A DNA stretch of 42,247 bases from positions 1-42,247 of the forward strand of contig JASLQF010000033.1 of assembly GCA_030744625.1 (NCBI GenBank). Reading direction: 5' to 3'. This document shows, piece by piece, positions 14,560 to 21,982 of the stretch; the stretch's first letter is position 1, and the number at the start of each line of letters is the position of its first letter. The notes beneath the pieces were generated by a model. The model saw only the letters and a list, made by a program, of their open reading frames with translations. It did no database searches and had not been told where the DNA came from. A program made the position numbers and the translations under genes. The DNA comes from Rhodospirillales bacterium. GTDB lineage: Bacteria; Pseudomonadota; Alphaproteobacteria; Rhodospirillales; JASLQF01.

Positions 14560-15863
14560 CAGCGCGCCGCTCGCGCCGCCCGTCGGCCGGCGGTGGCCGG
14601 GCTGGCCAGCCAGTCGGGGAGGGGCTCGTGGGCGAGGAGGGTGTCCACCGGGATGGTCTCGCGCACCACCGCGAAGGCGTCCCCGTTGACCAGGACCTCG
14701 GGCACCAGGGGGCGCGAGTTGTAGCTCGAGGCCATCACCGCGCAGTAGGCGCCCGCCGTGCGGATGGCCAGCAGGTCGTCGGCTTCGAGGGGCGGCAGAG
14801 GCCGCCCGGAGGCGAACGTGTCGCCGGTCTCGCAAATCGGCCCGACCACGTCCATCTCTTGCAGGCGCGCCTCGCCCGCCGCCTCCGTCACCGGCATGAT
14901 GGCGTGCACGGCGTCATAGAGGGCGGGCCTCAGCAGGTCGTTCATGGCGGCGTCGACGATGGCGAAATGGCGCGTCGCTCCTTCCTTCATGTAGAGGACG
15001 CGCGTCACCAGGATTCCCGCGTTGCCGGCGATGACGCGTCCCGGCTCGAGGATGATGCGGCAGTCCACGTCGCCCAACAGGGTGCGCACCATGGTTCCGT
15101 ACTCGGCGGGGCTCGGCACCGGATCGTCGCCGTAGGGGATGCCCAGGCCGCCGCCCACGTCGAGGCTCTCGATGGGGTGGCCGTCGGCGCGCAAGGTGGC
15201 CACCAGGTCGCGCACCCGCACGTAGGCGTCGCGGAAGGGTTCGAGATCGGTTATTTGCGAGCCGATATGGACGGCGATACCGACGATGTCGATGCCGTCC
15301 ATGGCGGCGGCGCGGGCATAGACTTCGTGGGCGCGGGTCCATGCCACGCCGAACTTGTTCTCGCTCTTGCCGGTGGCGATCTTGGCGTGGGTGCGGGCGT
15401 CGACGTCGGGGTTGACGCGGATGGCCACCGGCGCCGTCACGCCGGCGGCCCGCGCCACCTCGCCGAGGGCCTCGAGTTCGGGCTCCGATTCGACGTTGAT
15501 CTGCCGCACGCCCGCCGCCAGCGCCTCGGCCATCTCTTGCCGCGTCTTGCCGACGCCGGAGAAGACGATCCCGTCCGGCGCCACGCCGGCCACCAGGGCG
15601 CGCTTGAGTTCGCCGCCCGAAACCACGTCGGCGCCGGCGCCGAGGCGGGCCAGGGTGCGCAGGACGGCGATGTTGGAATTGGCCTTCACCGCGAAGCATA
15701 TCAGGGTGTCGAGCCCCTCGAAGGCGTCGGCGAATACCGTGTAGTGGCGCTCCAGCGTCGCCGTCGCGTAGCAATAGAACGGCGTGCCGACCTCGGCCGC
15801 GATGCGCGCCAGAGGCACGGATTCGGCGCAAAGCTCGCCGTCCCGGTATTGGAAATGGTCCAT
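14559..15863 (-). CDS. lysA: diaminopimelate decarboxylase
   Basis: The 434-residue product is a fold-type III pyridoxal-phosphate decarboxylase converting meso-diaminopimelate to L-lysine in the cytoplasm. Lys60 in FAVKAN is the expected Schiff-base lysine. Other family landmarks are SGGELKRAL, SGVGKT, HIGSQI, the phosphate-binding GGGLGIPY, EPGRVI, and the C-terminal CETGD motif with DLLAI...GAY near the end. The length is normal (about 415-440). The ATG lies 20 bases after the small lipoprotein gene, and the stop overlaps the TIGR02302 start. The lipoprotein-lysA order is common in proteobacteria. Confidence 0.96.
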   Translation of the reverse strand: MDHFQYRDGELCAESVPLARIAAEVGTPFYCYATATLERHYTVFADAFEGLDTLICFAVKANSNIAVLRTLARLGAGADVVSGGELKRALVAGVAPDGIVFSGVGKTRQEMAEALAAGVRQINVESEPELEALGEVARAAGVTAPVAIRVNPDVDARTHAKIATGKSENKFGVAWTRAHEVYARAAAMDGIDIVGIAVHIGSQITDLEPFRDAYVRVRDLVATLRADGHPIESLDVGGGLGIPYGDDPVPSPAEYGTMVRTLLGDVDCRIILEPGRVIAGNAGILVTRVLYMKEGATRHFAIVDAAMNDLLRPALYDAVHAIMPVTEAAGEARLQEMDVVGPICETGDTFASGRPLPPLEADDLLAIRTAGAYCAVMASSYNSRPLVPEVLVNGDAFAVVRETIPVDTLLAHEPLPDWLASPATAGRRAARAAR

Positions 15864-15883
15864 GGCCAGGCCCTATCCCGCCT

Positions 15884-16012
15884 TTATTCCGCCGGGTACT
15901 TGCGCGGGTACTCGCTGCCCTCCGGCGGCACGGGCGCGGCCTTGCGTCCGCACGCGGCGAGAGGCGCCGCCAGGGCCAGGACGAGGGCAAGGATGAGCAG
16001 TCTCCGCAACAT
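15884..16012 (-). CDS. lptM: small lipoprotein, LptM/YifL-like
   Basis: A 42-residue frame starts at ATG 16012, immediately after the argH stop (no spacer), and ends at TAA 15884. It has a short signal peptide (MLRRLLILALVLALAAPLAA) ending in the lipobox LAAC, so Cys21 would be lipidated. A short mature tail follows: CGRKAAPVPPEGSEYPRKYP. This matches the small lipoproteins usually found next to lysA or dapF. The enterobacterial member, LptM, helps LptD assemble in the outer membrane. The family's CGxKGP motif is here CGRKAA, so the match is by position and form. The gene is easily missed because of its size. It lies between argH and lysA in one operon. Confidence 0.7.
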   Translation of the reverse strand: MLRRLLILALVLALAAPLAACGRKAAPVPPEGSEYPRKYPAE

Positions 16013-17704
16013 CTAACGTCTCCCGCCGGATCTGCTTCCAGTCTCTAGGAACCGCCGGCGCGCTTCGGCGGCGGCGCGGCGCACGTTGTCCGGCGCCGTG
16101 CCGCCGTGGCTGGTGCGGCTTTTCACCGAATTGTCGACGCCGAGTACGTCGAAGACCCGGGCCGTGATCGCCGGTTCCACCGCCCGCATGTCGGCCAGGG
16201 ACAGGTCTTCCAGGCCACAGCCCTTGTCTTCGGCGCGCCCGACGAGGGCGCCAGCCGTATGGTGCGCCTTGCGGAATGGCATGTCCAGCGTGCGCACCAG
16301 CCAATCGGCGAGATCGGTGGCGGTGGTGAAGCCGCGCCCGGCGTCGGCGCGCATGCGATCGGCGTCGAAGACGATATCGCGCATCATGCCGGTGGTGGCG
16401 GCGACGCTCAAAGCCAGGGTGTCGGCGGCGTCGAATACCGGCTCCTTGTCCTCCTGCATGTCCTTGCCGTAGGCCAGCGGAAGTCCCTTCATGGTGACGA
16501 GCAGGCCGTTGAGGGCGCCGATGACGCGACCCGCCTTGGCGCGCACCAGTTCGGCGGCGTCGGGGTTGCGCTTCTGGGGCAGCATCGAGCTGCCGGTGGA
16601 AAAGGCGTCGGGCAACCTGGCGAAGCCGAACTGGTCGGAACACCACAGCACGATCTCCTCGGCGAGCCGCGACAAATGCATCGCCAGAACGGCGCCGAGA
16701 CCCAGAAATTCGAGCGCGAAGTCGCGGTCGGAAACGGCGTCCAGCGAGTTCGCGGTCGGCCGCTCGAAACCGAGCGCCGCCGCCGTCATCTCGCGGTCGA
16801 TGGCAAACGCGGTACCGGCCAGGGCGCCGGAGCCAAGCGGGCATTCGTTGAGGCGCCGCCGGCAGTCGGCGATGCGCCCGCGGTCGCGGCCCAGCATCTC
16901 CACGTAGGCCAGCAGGTGATGGCCGAGGGTAACCGGCTGCGCCGCCTGCAGGTGGGTAAAGCCGGGCATCACCGTGGCGGCATGGTCCTCGGCGTGGCCG
17001 ATGAGCACGCCCTGCAGTTCGGCGAGCCGCCCGTCGAGCCCGTCGAGGGCGTCGCGCACCCAAAGCCGCAGGTCGGTGGCCACCTGGTCGTTGCGCGAGC
17101 GCGCCGTGTGCAGGCGCCCCGCCGCCTCGCCAACCAGTTCGGCGAGCCGCGCCTCGACGTTCATGTGGATGTCCTCGAGGGAGCGATCGAAGGCAAACGC
17201 TTCGCCCTCGATCTCCTCGAGGATGGCGTCGAGGCCGCCGAGGATGGCATCGCCGTCCTCTTTGGCTATGATGCCGTGGCGCGCCAGCATGGCGCAGTGG
17301 GCCTTGGAGCCGGCGATATCCTGGGCATAGAGGCGCTTGTCGAAGTCGATGGAGGCGTTGATGTCCTCCATCACCCGCGACGGTCCCTCGGCGAAGCGCC
17401 CGCCCCAGATGCGGCTGGCGGGGAGGGCCCCCTTCGGGGTTGAGGCGGCGGAAGCGGAGGTGGCGGAGGTGGCGGAGGTGGCATCTGTGGCATCGGGAGC
17501 GGCCTCCGGCGCCTCGAAGAAAAGAGTGTCGGACCAGCCGGGAAAGCCGCCGGCCAGGGTGCGGATTTGCATCTGGTGTTCGGTCGGGAACGTGCCCAGC
17601 GCCTCCCAGCGCGATACGCTCGCCTGGGTAACGCCAAGGGCGCTCGCCAGCTGCTCCTGGGTCATGGCGAGGACGTTCTTGCGGATGTGGTGGACCGGGT
17701 TCAT
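16013..17704 (-). CDS. argH: argininosuccinate lyase with N-terminal XRE helix-turn-helix fusion
   Basis: The 563-residue product begins with an XRE-type helix-turn-helix domain (residues about 1-55, with [21 protein letters not shown] at 14-34). A low-complexity Asp/Ala/Thr/Ser linker follows (about 66-95). The full argininosuccinate lyase comes next, from RIWGGRF (98-104) to the C-terminus, with [10 protein letters not shown] (199-208) and the signature [12 protein letters not shown] (371-382). ArgH alone is about 460 residues. It cleaves argininosuccinate to arginine and fumarate. No start codon exists between the HTH-derived residues and the lyase except an ATG at residue 45, so separate translation of normal ArgH would need a start inside the HTH region. 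The codons and frame are continuous, so this is a fusion rather than a frameshift artefact. Confidence 0.85.
   Translation of the reverse strand: MNPVHHIRKNVLAMTQEQLASALGVTQASVSRWEALGTFPTEHQMQIRTLAGGFPGWSDTLFFEAPEAAPDATDATSATSATSASAASTPKGALPASRIWGGRFAEGPSRVMEDINASIDFDKRLYAQDIAGSKAHCAMLARHGIIAKEDGDAILGGLDAILEEIEGEAFAFDRSLEDIHMNVEARLAELVGEAAGRLHTARSRNDQVATDLRLWVRDALDGLDGRLAELQGVLIGHAEDHAATVMPGFTHLQAAQPVTLGHHLLAYVEMLGRDRGRIADCRRRLNECPLGSGALAGTAFAIDREMTAAALGFERPTANSLDAVSDRDFALEFLGLGAVLAMHLSRLAEEIVLWCSDQFGFARLPDAFSTGSSMLPQKRNPDAAELVRAKAGRVIGALNGLLVTMKGLPLAYGKDMQEDKEPVFDAADTLALSVAATTGMMRDIVFDADRMRADAGRGFTTATDLADWLVRTLDMPFRKAHHTAGALVGRAEDKGCGLEDLSLADMRAVEPAITARVFDVLGVDNSVKSRTSHGGTAPDNVRRAAAEARRRFLETGSRSGGRR
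17456..17482. repeat. 9-bp tandem repeat encoding the HTH-ArgH linker
   Basis: GGAGGTGGC is repeated exactly three times in a row on the plus strand. On the minus strand it codes for Ala-Thr-Ser units in the linker between the HTH and ArgH parts of the fusion. Related codons on both sides extend the low-complexity stretch. The repeat length is a multiple of three, so slippage would change linker length without breaking the frame. Confidence 0.8.
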
Positions 17705-17712
17705 GATCGTGG

Positions 17713-17741
17713 TTTATACGGTATGCGAATATTTATGGAAA
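17713..17741 (-). promoter_or_regulatory. argH promoter candidate, near-leaderless
   Basis: On the minus strand a -35-like TTTCCA (17736-17741) and a -10-like TATAAA (17713-17718) are separated by 17 bases. The -10 ends nine bases before the argH ATG (17704), so transcription would start about two bases upstream of the ATG. No ribosome binding site precedes the ATG, which fits a leaderless message. The direct repeat at 17716-17730 overlaps this promoter. Confidence 0.5.
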
Positions 17742-17763
17742 GATAAAAATACGATGTGCGAAT
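17716..17763. promoter_or_regulatory. pair of 15-bp direct repeats, candidate operator
   Basis: ATACGGTATGCGAAT (17716-17730) and ATACGATGTGCGAAT (17749-17763) match at 13 of 15 positions and start 33 bases apart, close to three helical turns. One overlaps the proposed argH -10 and spacer; the other lies upstream of the -35, in the divergent region facing tlpA. Two repeats on the same DNA face suit a dimeric regulator. The fused HTH-ArgH protein itself is the obvious candidate to bind, but that is inference. Confidence 0.55.
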
Positions 17764-17799
17764 TAAATGTTTCGGCCATGGGTACCGCGGGGGCCTAAA

Positions 17800-18390
17800 A
17801 TGATACCGACCAGATTTATCGTCATGATGGCCGGTTTGTTCGTCTTTACCGTGATCGCCTGGGAGTTGGCGGACCTTATTCAACCAAACGCCGGCGGCGG
17901 CGCCGGGGCGTGCCGGGCCGGGGCCGGAGATCTGGGCAATTTTCAGGCGACGCGGCCGGCCGTTCCCCTGCCCGAAGTGGAATTCTTCGACGCCCGGGAC
18001 ACCCCGCACTCGTTCGCCGATTACCGGGGCCGTGGCGTGGTGTTCAATTTCTGGGCCACCTGGTGCGCGCCCTGCGTCAAGGAAATGCCCGCCCTCGAGC
18101 GGGCGCACGCCGAACTCGCCGGCGCCGGCATCGACGTGGTGACCCTTTCCGAGGATCGGGGCGGCGCCAAGGTCATCGACCCGTTCTACGAGAAGCTGGG
18201 TCTCCGCAACCTGCCCGTCCTCGTCGACCGACGTGGCGAGGTGCTGCGCGCCCTGAAGATCACCGGCCTGCCGACCACCGTGCTGATCGACGCCCGGGGC
18301 CGCGAGGTGGGCCGCGTCGTCGGCATCGCCGAATGGGACTCGTCGGAGGCCCTGGACTTCCTGCGCCGCTGCATCCCGGGGACGGGATGA
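17800..18390 (+). CDS. tlpA: TlpA-family thiol:disulfide oxidoreductase
   Basis: The 196-residue product has an N-terminal membrane anchor or signal (residues 4-21), a Gly/Ala linker and a periplasmic thioredoxin-like domain of the TlpA/ResA class. The active site is WATWCAPC (Cys89 and Cys92). GLPTTVLID supplies the cis-Pro loop. These proteins reduce disulfides in the periplasm, for example during cytochrome c or oxidase maturation. The start at 17800 is chosen because the hydrophobic anchor begins there; an in-frame ATG at 17767 adds an unlikely leader. The gene is divergent from argH, a common alphaproteobacterial arrangement, and shares the direct-repeat region. Its stop overlaps the next start (ATGA). 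Confidence 0.9.
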   Translation: MIPTRFIVMMAGLFVFTVIAWELADLIQPNAGGGAGACRAGAGDLGNFQATRPAVPLPEVEFFDARDTPHSFADYRGRGVVFNFWATWCAPCVKEMPALERAHAELAGAGIDVVTLSEDRGGAKVIDPFYEKLGLRNLPVLVDRRGEVLRALKITGLPTTVLIDARGREVGRVVGIAEWDSSEALDFLRRCIPGTG

Positions 18391-19403
18391 CCGCCTCCGC
18401 CGCCGGTCCCGGCCCCGAAAAGTTCGCGGGTTGTCTCATCGGCCAGTCGCTGGGAGATGCCCTGGGCTTCGTCGTCGAGGGGCAGCCGCCGGACGCCTGC
18501 CGCGCCTACGTCGAGGTCGTGGTCAAGGGCGGGCGCGCCGCCCGGGGCCAGCGCGGGCCCTTCGCCTTCGGCCAGTATTCCGACGATTCGCAGCTTGCCC
18601 GCGAACTCCTGCAAAGCTACGTCGCGTGCGGCGGTTTCGAGGCGGCGGACTATGCCGGGCGCGTCGCCGCCATCTTCACGGAAGGCCGCATCGTCGGGCG
18701 CGGGCGCTCCACCGAGGCGGCGGCGCTGCGCCTCGCCGCCGGCGTCCCCTGGACCGAAGCCGGCACGCCGCCGCCCGCCGCCGGCAACGGCAGCGCCATG
18801 CGCGCCGGGCCCATCGGCCTGATTTTCCACGACGACCCCGAGCGCCTCATCGCCGCCGCCCACGACCAGGGCCGCCTGACCCACGCCGATGCGCGCTGCT
18901 CGGCCGGCGCCGTGGCCATCGCCGGCGCCGTCGCCCTCGCCCTCGACGAAGCGCCAATAAATACCGCGGCCTTCCTGGGCACGCTTTCCGGGTGGGCCGG
19001 CGCCATCGAGCCGTCGCTGGCGGCGTATTTGGAGGAGCTCGCCGGCTGGGTGGCGCTGCCGCCCGCCGAAGCGGTGAAGAAGATCGCCGGGGCCGGCCAT
19101 GAGCCGGGCTTCGGGGAGCCCTGGCCCGGCATCTCTCCCTTCGTCGTCCCCAGCGTCTTGTGGAGCCTGTACGCCTTCCTGCGCACCCCCGACGACTATT
19201 GGCAGGCGGTGTGCACGGCCATCGCCGTCGGCGGCGACGTCGACACCACCGCCGCCATGACCGGCGCCATCGCCGGCGCCCGGAGGGGCCTTGCGGCGAT
19301 TCCCGCCGACCTGGCGGCGCGCCTCAACGACCAGGGCACATGGGGCACCGAGGCGCTCACCGCCCTCGCCCGCCGGACGTGGGAGATCAAGACGGGGGGG
19401 TGA
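18387..19403 (+). CDS. ADP-ribosylglycohydrolase family protein (DraG-like)
   Basis: The 338-residue cytosolic product has the ADP-ribosyl hydrolase fold. An N-terminal GCLIGQSLGDALGF is followed by YSDDSQLAREL (metal-binding Asp residues), GNGSAMRAGPIGL, the TH.DARC segment and the C-terminal GGDVDTTAAMTGAIAGA with the second set of metal-ligand Asp/Thr residues. It would remove ADP-ribose from proteins or related substrates using two metal ions. DraG, the reference member, reactivates dinitrogenase reductase, but no nitrogenase gene is in view, so another target is likely. The start overlaps the tlpA stop by four bases, so the two are co-translated. The stop is 16 bases from that of the convergent reductase gene. 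Confidence 0.9.
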   Translation: MTASAAGPGPEKFAGCLIGQSLGDALGFVVEGQPPDACRAYVEVVVKGGRAARGQRGPFAFGQYSDDSQLARELLQSYVACGGFEAADYAGRVAAIFTEGRIVGRGRSTEAAALRLAAGVPWTEAGTPPPAAGNGSAMRAGPIGLIFHDDPERLIAAAHDQGRLTHADARCSAGAVAIAGAVALALDEAPINTAAFLGTLSGWAGAIEPSLAAYLEELAGWVALPPAEAVKKIAGAGHEPGFGEPWPGISPFVVPSVLWSLYAFLRTPDDYWQAVCTAIAVGGDVDTTAAMTGAIAGARRGLAAIPADLAARLNDQGTWGTEALTALARRTWEIKTGG

Positions 19404-19419
19404 GGGTGCGGGTGTCCCT

Positions 19420-20430
19420 CTAAGCGGCGCGCGAGACGCGCACGCCGGCCTTCTCCAGGACCAGGAGCTTGTTGAGGAGCTTGACGCAGGCGTAGACGGC
19501 GGCGATGGAGGGCGCCGGCGTCCCGGTGATCCGGCCAAGCTCGAGCACGGCGCCGACCAGGGCCTCGATCTCCAGCGAGCGGCCGTGCTCCACGTCCTGC
19601 AGCATCGACGTCTTGTGGGCGCCCACCTGTTCGGCGCCGGCGATGCGCTTCTCGATGGTGTGGCGGAAGGTGATGCCGAGCTTCTCGGCGATCTCCTGGG
19701 CCTCGCCCATCATGGCCTCGGCGAGGCGGCGGGTTTGGGGGAACTGGCAGATGTCGACGAGCGTGGCGTGGGTGAGCGCGCTGATCGGGTTGAACGAGAG
19801 GTTGCCCCACGCCTTGAGCCATATCTCGGAGCGGATGTCGTCGAGGATGCGGGCCCGGAAGCCGGCATTGACCAGGGCGTCGTGGAGCCTGGTCACCCGT
19901 TCGCTCTCGGCGGCGTCGAGCTCGCCGATGGGGAAGCGGTCGCCCTCCACGTGCTTGATGACGCCGGGCTCGGTGACCTCGGCGGCCGGGTAGACGACGC
20001 AGCCGACGATGCGCCCGGCGTCGATGTGATCGCCGAGGGCGCCGGTCGGGTCCAGGGTCTCGAGTTGACGCCCCTCGTACTCGCCGCCGTGCTTTTGGAA
20101 GTACCACCAGGGGATGCCGTTCTGCACGGTGACGATCATGGTCTCGGGGCCCAGGAGTTCCTTGACCTGGGGCGCCACCATTTCCAGGTAGTGGGCCTTG
20201 AGGGCCAGGATCACCAAGTCCTGGGGGCCGGCCTCGGCGAAGCTGTCGGTGGCCTTGGCGTCCTTGGCGACGAGCTCGGTGCCGTCCTCCCAGATGAGCT
20301 TGAGGCCGTCCTTCCGGATGGCGTCGAGGTGCGTCCCCTGGTCGATGAAGGTGACGTCCTCGCCGGCCAGGGACATCTTGGCGCCCATCAGGCCGCCGAT
20401 GGCGCCGGCGCCGACAACGCAAATTTTCAT
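19420..20430 (-). CDS. 2-dehydropantoate 2-reductase-like (PanE family)
   Basis: The 336-residue cytosolic product has the N-terminal Rossmann motif MKICVVGAGAIGG for NADPH, the ApbA/PanE core (VQNGIPWW), and the helical C-terminal domain with NLSFNPISALT. These match the ketopantoate reductase family, which reduces 2-dehydropantoate to pantoate for CoA synthesis. Many alphaproteobacterial paralogues act on other 2-oxoacids, so panE is not assigned. The start at 20430 is chosen because the glycine loop begins there and GGGAG stands just upstream; an in-frame upstream start at 20457 adds nine residues. The neighbour upstream on the same strand is a FAH-family hydrolase, which suggests a catabolic role for both. 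Confidence 0.85.
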   Translation of the reverse strand: MKICVVGAGAIGGLMGAKMSLAGEDVTFIDQGTHLDAIRKDGLKLIWEDGTELVAKDAKATDSFAEAGPQDLVILALKAHYLEMVAPQVKELLGPETMIVTVQNGIPWWYFQKHGGEYEGRQLETLDPTGALGDHIDAGRIVGCVVYPAAEVTEPGVIKHVEGDRFPIGELDAAESERVTRLHDALVNAGFRARILDDIRSEIWLKAWGNLSFNPISALTHATLVDICQFPQTRRLAEAMMGEAQEIAEKLGITFRHTIEKRIAGAEQVGAHKTSMLQDVEHGRSLEIEALVGAVLELGRITGTPAPSIAAVYACVKLLNKLLVLEKAGVRVSRAA

Positions 20431-20478
20431 GATCCGCTCCCTTAGAGTTCTGCCCACAATACATTATGGGCCGGACTC

Positions 20479-21249
20479 TTACTCGAAAACGTTGCTGAGG
20501 GTCCCGATGCCCTCGATGGTGATCTCGATGGTGTTCGAGGGCTCCTTCATGGAACCGACGCCGACCGACGTGCCGCAGCAGATGACGTCCCCGGCATTGA
20601 GGGTCATGTCGTGGGAGATCAGGCTGACCTGGCGCCTGGGCGCGATGATCATGTCGCTGACCGGGTAGTTCTGGCGCTCCTGGCCGTTGAGGACCGTCCG
20701 AATGCTCAGGGTATCGGGGTCGAGACCGGTGGCGACGACCGGGCCGAAGACGCCGAAGCCGTCGAAGCTCTTGGCCCGCGTCCATTGGGCGAAGGTAGGA
20801 TCCTTGTTGATGAGTTCGGCCGCCGTCACGTCGTTGATGCAGGTGTAGCCGAAGATGCAGGCGTCGGCCTCGTCTTCCGAAACTTCCTTGCATTGCTTGC
20901 CGATGACGATGCCGAGCTCGCCTTCGTAGACCACCTTGCCGTCATAGGAGGCGGGCCGGCGGATGGTCTCGCCGGTGGCCAGGAACGAGTTGCTCCCCTT
21001 GAAAAAGTAGAGCGGCTCGTCGGGCGCCGGCATGTCGAGCTTCTCGGCCAGGGCGTGGAAATTGTTCCACAGCGCCACCATCTTGGTGGGCGCGGTTGGC
21101 GTCAGAACCTTGACGTCGCCAAGGGCCAGCGTCTTCGCCGTCGCCGTCGGCGCGGCGAACATGTCGCCTTCGTAAAGGGTGATGTCATCGCCCTCGAGCG
21201 TACCGAAGGCGGCCGATCCCTCGTGCTCGAATCGAATCCAATGGGTCAT
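20479..21249 (-). CDS. fumarylacetoacetate hydrolase family protein
   Basis: The 256-residue cytosolic product has an N-terminal small domain and the FAH catalytic barrel. Metal ligands are expected at YEGELGIVIGK (Glu109 and Glu111) and GYTCINDVTA (Asp140). The C-terminal VICCGTSVGVG is typical of the family. Members include 2-hydroxyhepta-2,4-diene-1,7-dioate isomerases, acylpyruvases and ureidoglycolate lyase, and they cleave or isomerise C-C bonds of 1,3-diketo or enol acids. The substrate is unknown. The start is supported by GGGGGAGG upstream. The stop lies 48 bases before the PanE-like gene on the same strand, so they may form a two-gene catabolic unit. Confidence 0.88.
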   Translation of the reverse strand: MTHWIRFEHEGSAAFGTLEGDDITLYEGDMFAAPTATAKTLALGDVKVLTPTAPTKMVALWNNFHALAEKLDMPAPDEPLYFFKGSNSFLATGETIRRPASYDGKVVYEGELGIVIGKQCKEVSEDEADACIFGYTCINDVTAAELINKDPTFAQWTRAKSFDGFGVFGPVVATGLDPDTLSIRTVLNGQERQNYPVSDMIIAPRRQVSLISHDMTLNAGDVICCGTSVGVGSMKEPSNTIEITIEGIGTLSNVFE

Positions 21250-21385
21250 GCGTCCTCCCCCGACCCGCGTTTGTAGGTCTTTGCCCTCCCCAGGCGTTGC
21301 CGGGAGGTTAACACAAGGCGGGGCGGCAAGGCCACATCGCGGCGCGCCGCCGGAGCGGGGAAGAGGGGCGATGAGCCGGCCTGGA

Positions 21386-21727
21386 CTAAGCCTTGACGCC
21401 GGCCGAATGATGGTGTGCCCCGCTTGCGGCCGCGCCGTGCCGGTCGGCGGCGTGGTCGCGGAAGGCGTCATCGACGATGTGCCCGATGTCGGCGCGCCCG
21501 ACGCCGATGTCGGCGAGCAGGCGGTCATCCAACGCCATCAGCTCCTCGTGGAGGCGGCGGCGCCGGTAAATACCGGCCACGGGCGCCACCAGGGCGCCGG
21601 CAAAGCGGGCCAGCGCGGCACCGGTGGGGCCCAAGGCGGGGGCCGCGTCGAAGGCCCTGGCCGGGGCCACCCAAACCGCCTCCGCGAAGTTGGTCAGTTG
21701 GTTCTTTCGTTGAGAGTTATTGTTCAT
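21386..21727 (-). CDS. DUF1127 domain protein
   Basis: The 113-residue product carries an N-terminal Asn/Gln-rich leader, an Ala/Pro-rich middle, and a C-terminal DUF1127 motif (LHEELMALDDRLLADIGVGRADI). DUF1127 is a short domain found in small alphaproteobacterial proteins; some bind RNA or tune phosphate and nitrogen metabolism. The start at 21727 is chosen because GGAAGG lies upstream and the AT-rich region beyond is non-coding. The 136 bases between this stop and the FAH gene hold no clear gene. Upstream, AT-rich DNA with TATTAT and TATAAA-like boxes suggests its own promoter. Confidence 0.8.
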   Translation of the reverse strand: MNNNSQRKNQLTNFAEAVWVAPARAFDAAPALGPTGAALARFAGALVAPVAGIYRRRRLHEELMALDDRLLADIGVGRADIGHIVDDAFRDHAADRHGAAASGAHHHSAGVKA

Positions 21728-21836
21728 TTTCCGTATCCTTCCTGGGCCGTCGGAGGCCCGCATGGGGGGTGTCGCCGGGCGCTGAACTGTGTTTATAATA
21801 ATACTAACAAACATATGTAAAAGTGTTAATACCGAC

Positions 21837-21858
21837 ACGCAGCATTGCGTTTTACGCA
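21837..21858. repeat. triple alternating inverted repeat
   Basis: ACGCA (21837-21841), TGCGT (21846-21850) and ACGCA (21854-21858) alternate with spacers of 4 and 3 bases. Any two neighbours can pair, giving two mutually exclusive hairpins. The array lies between the DUF1127 promoter region and the aminopeptidase gene. It could be a protein-binding site or a small RNA structure, but no T-run follows, so a terminator is unlikely. Confidence 0.4.
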
Positions 21859-21982
21859 TAGCTATCGTCACCTATTAGATCCCGGGCGCGGCCTTTCCTT
21901 CTTGCTTGAACCCGACCCCGCCCATAGCTTCTCGCTGTTACGGCACAGCAAGGCACGCCATGTCACGGGGGGAGAGCAGGGG

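Noticed and set aside
21287-21312. CCTCCC...GGGAGG hairpin upstream of the FAH gene as a terminator
   Set aside because: The loop is long and no T-run follows in either direction, so it is not convincing.
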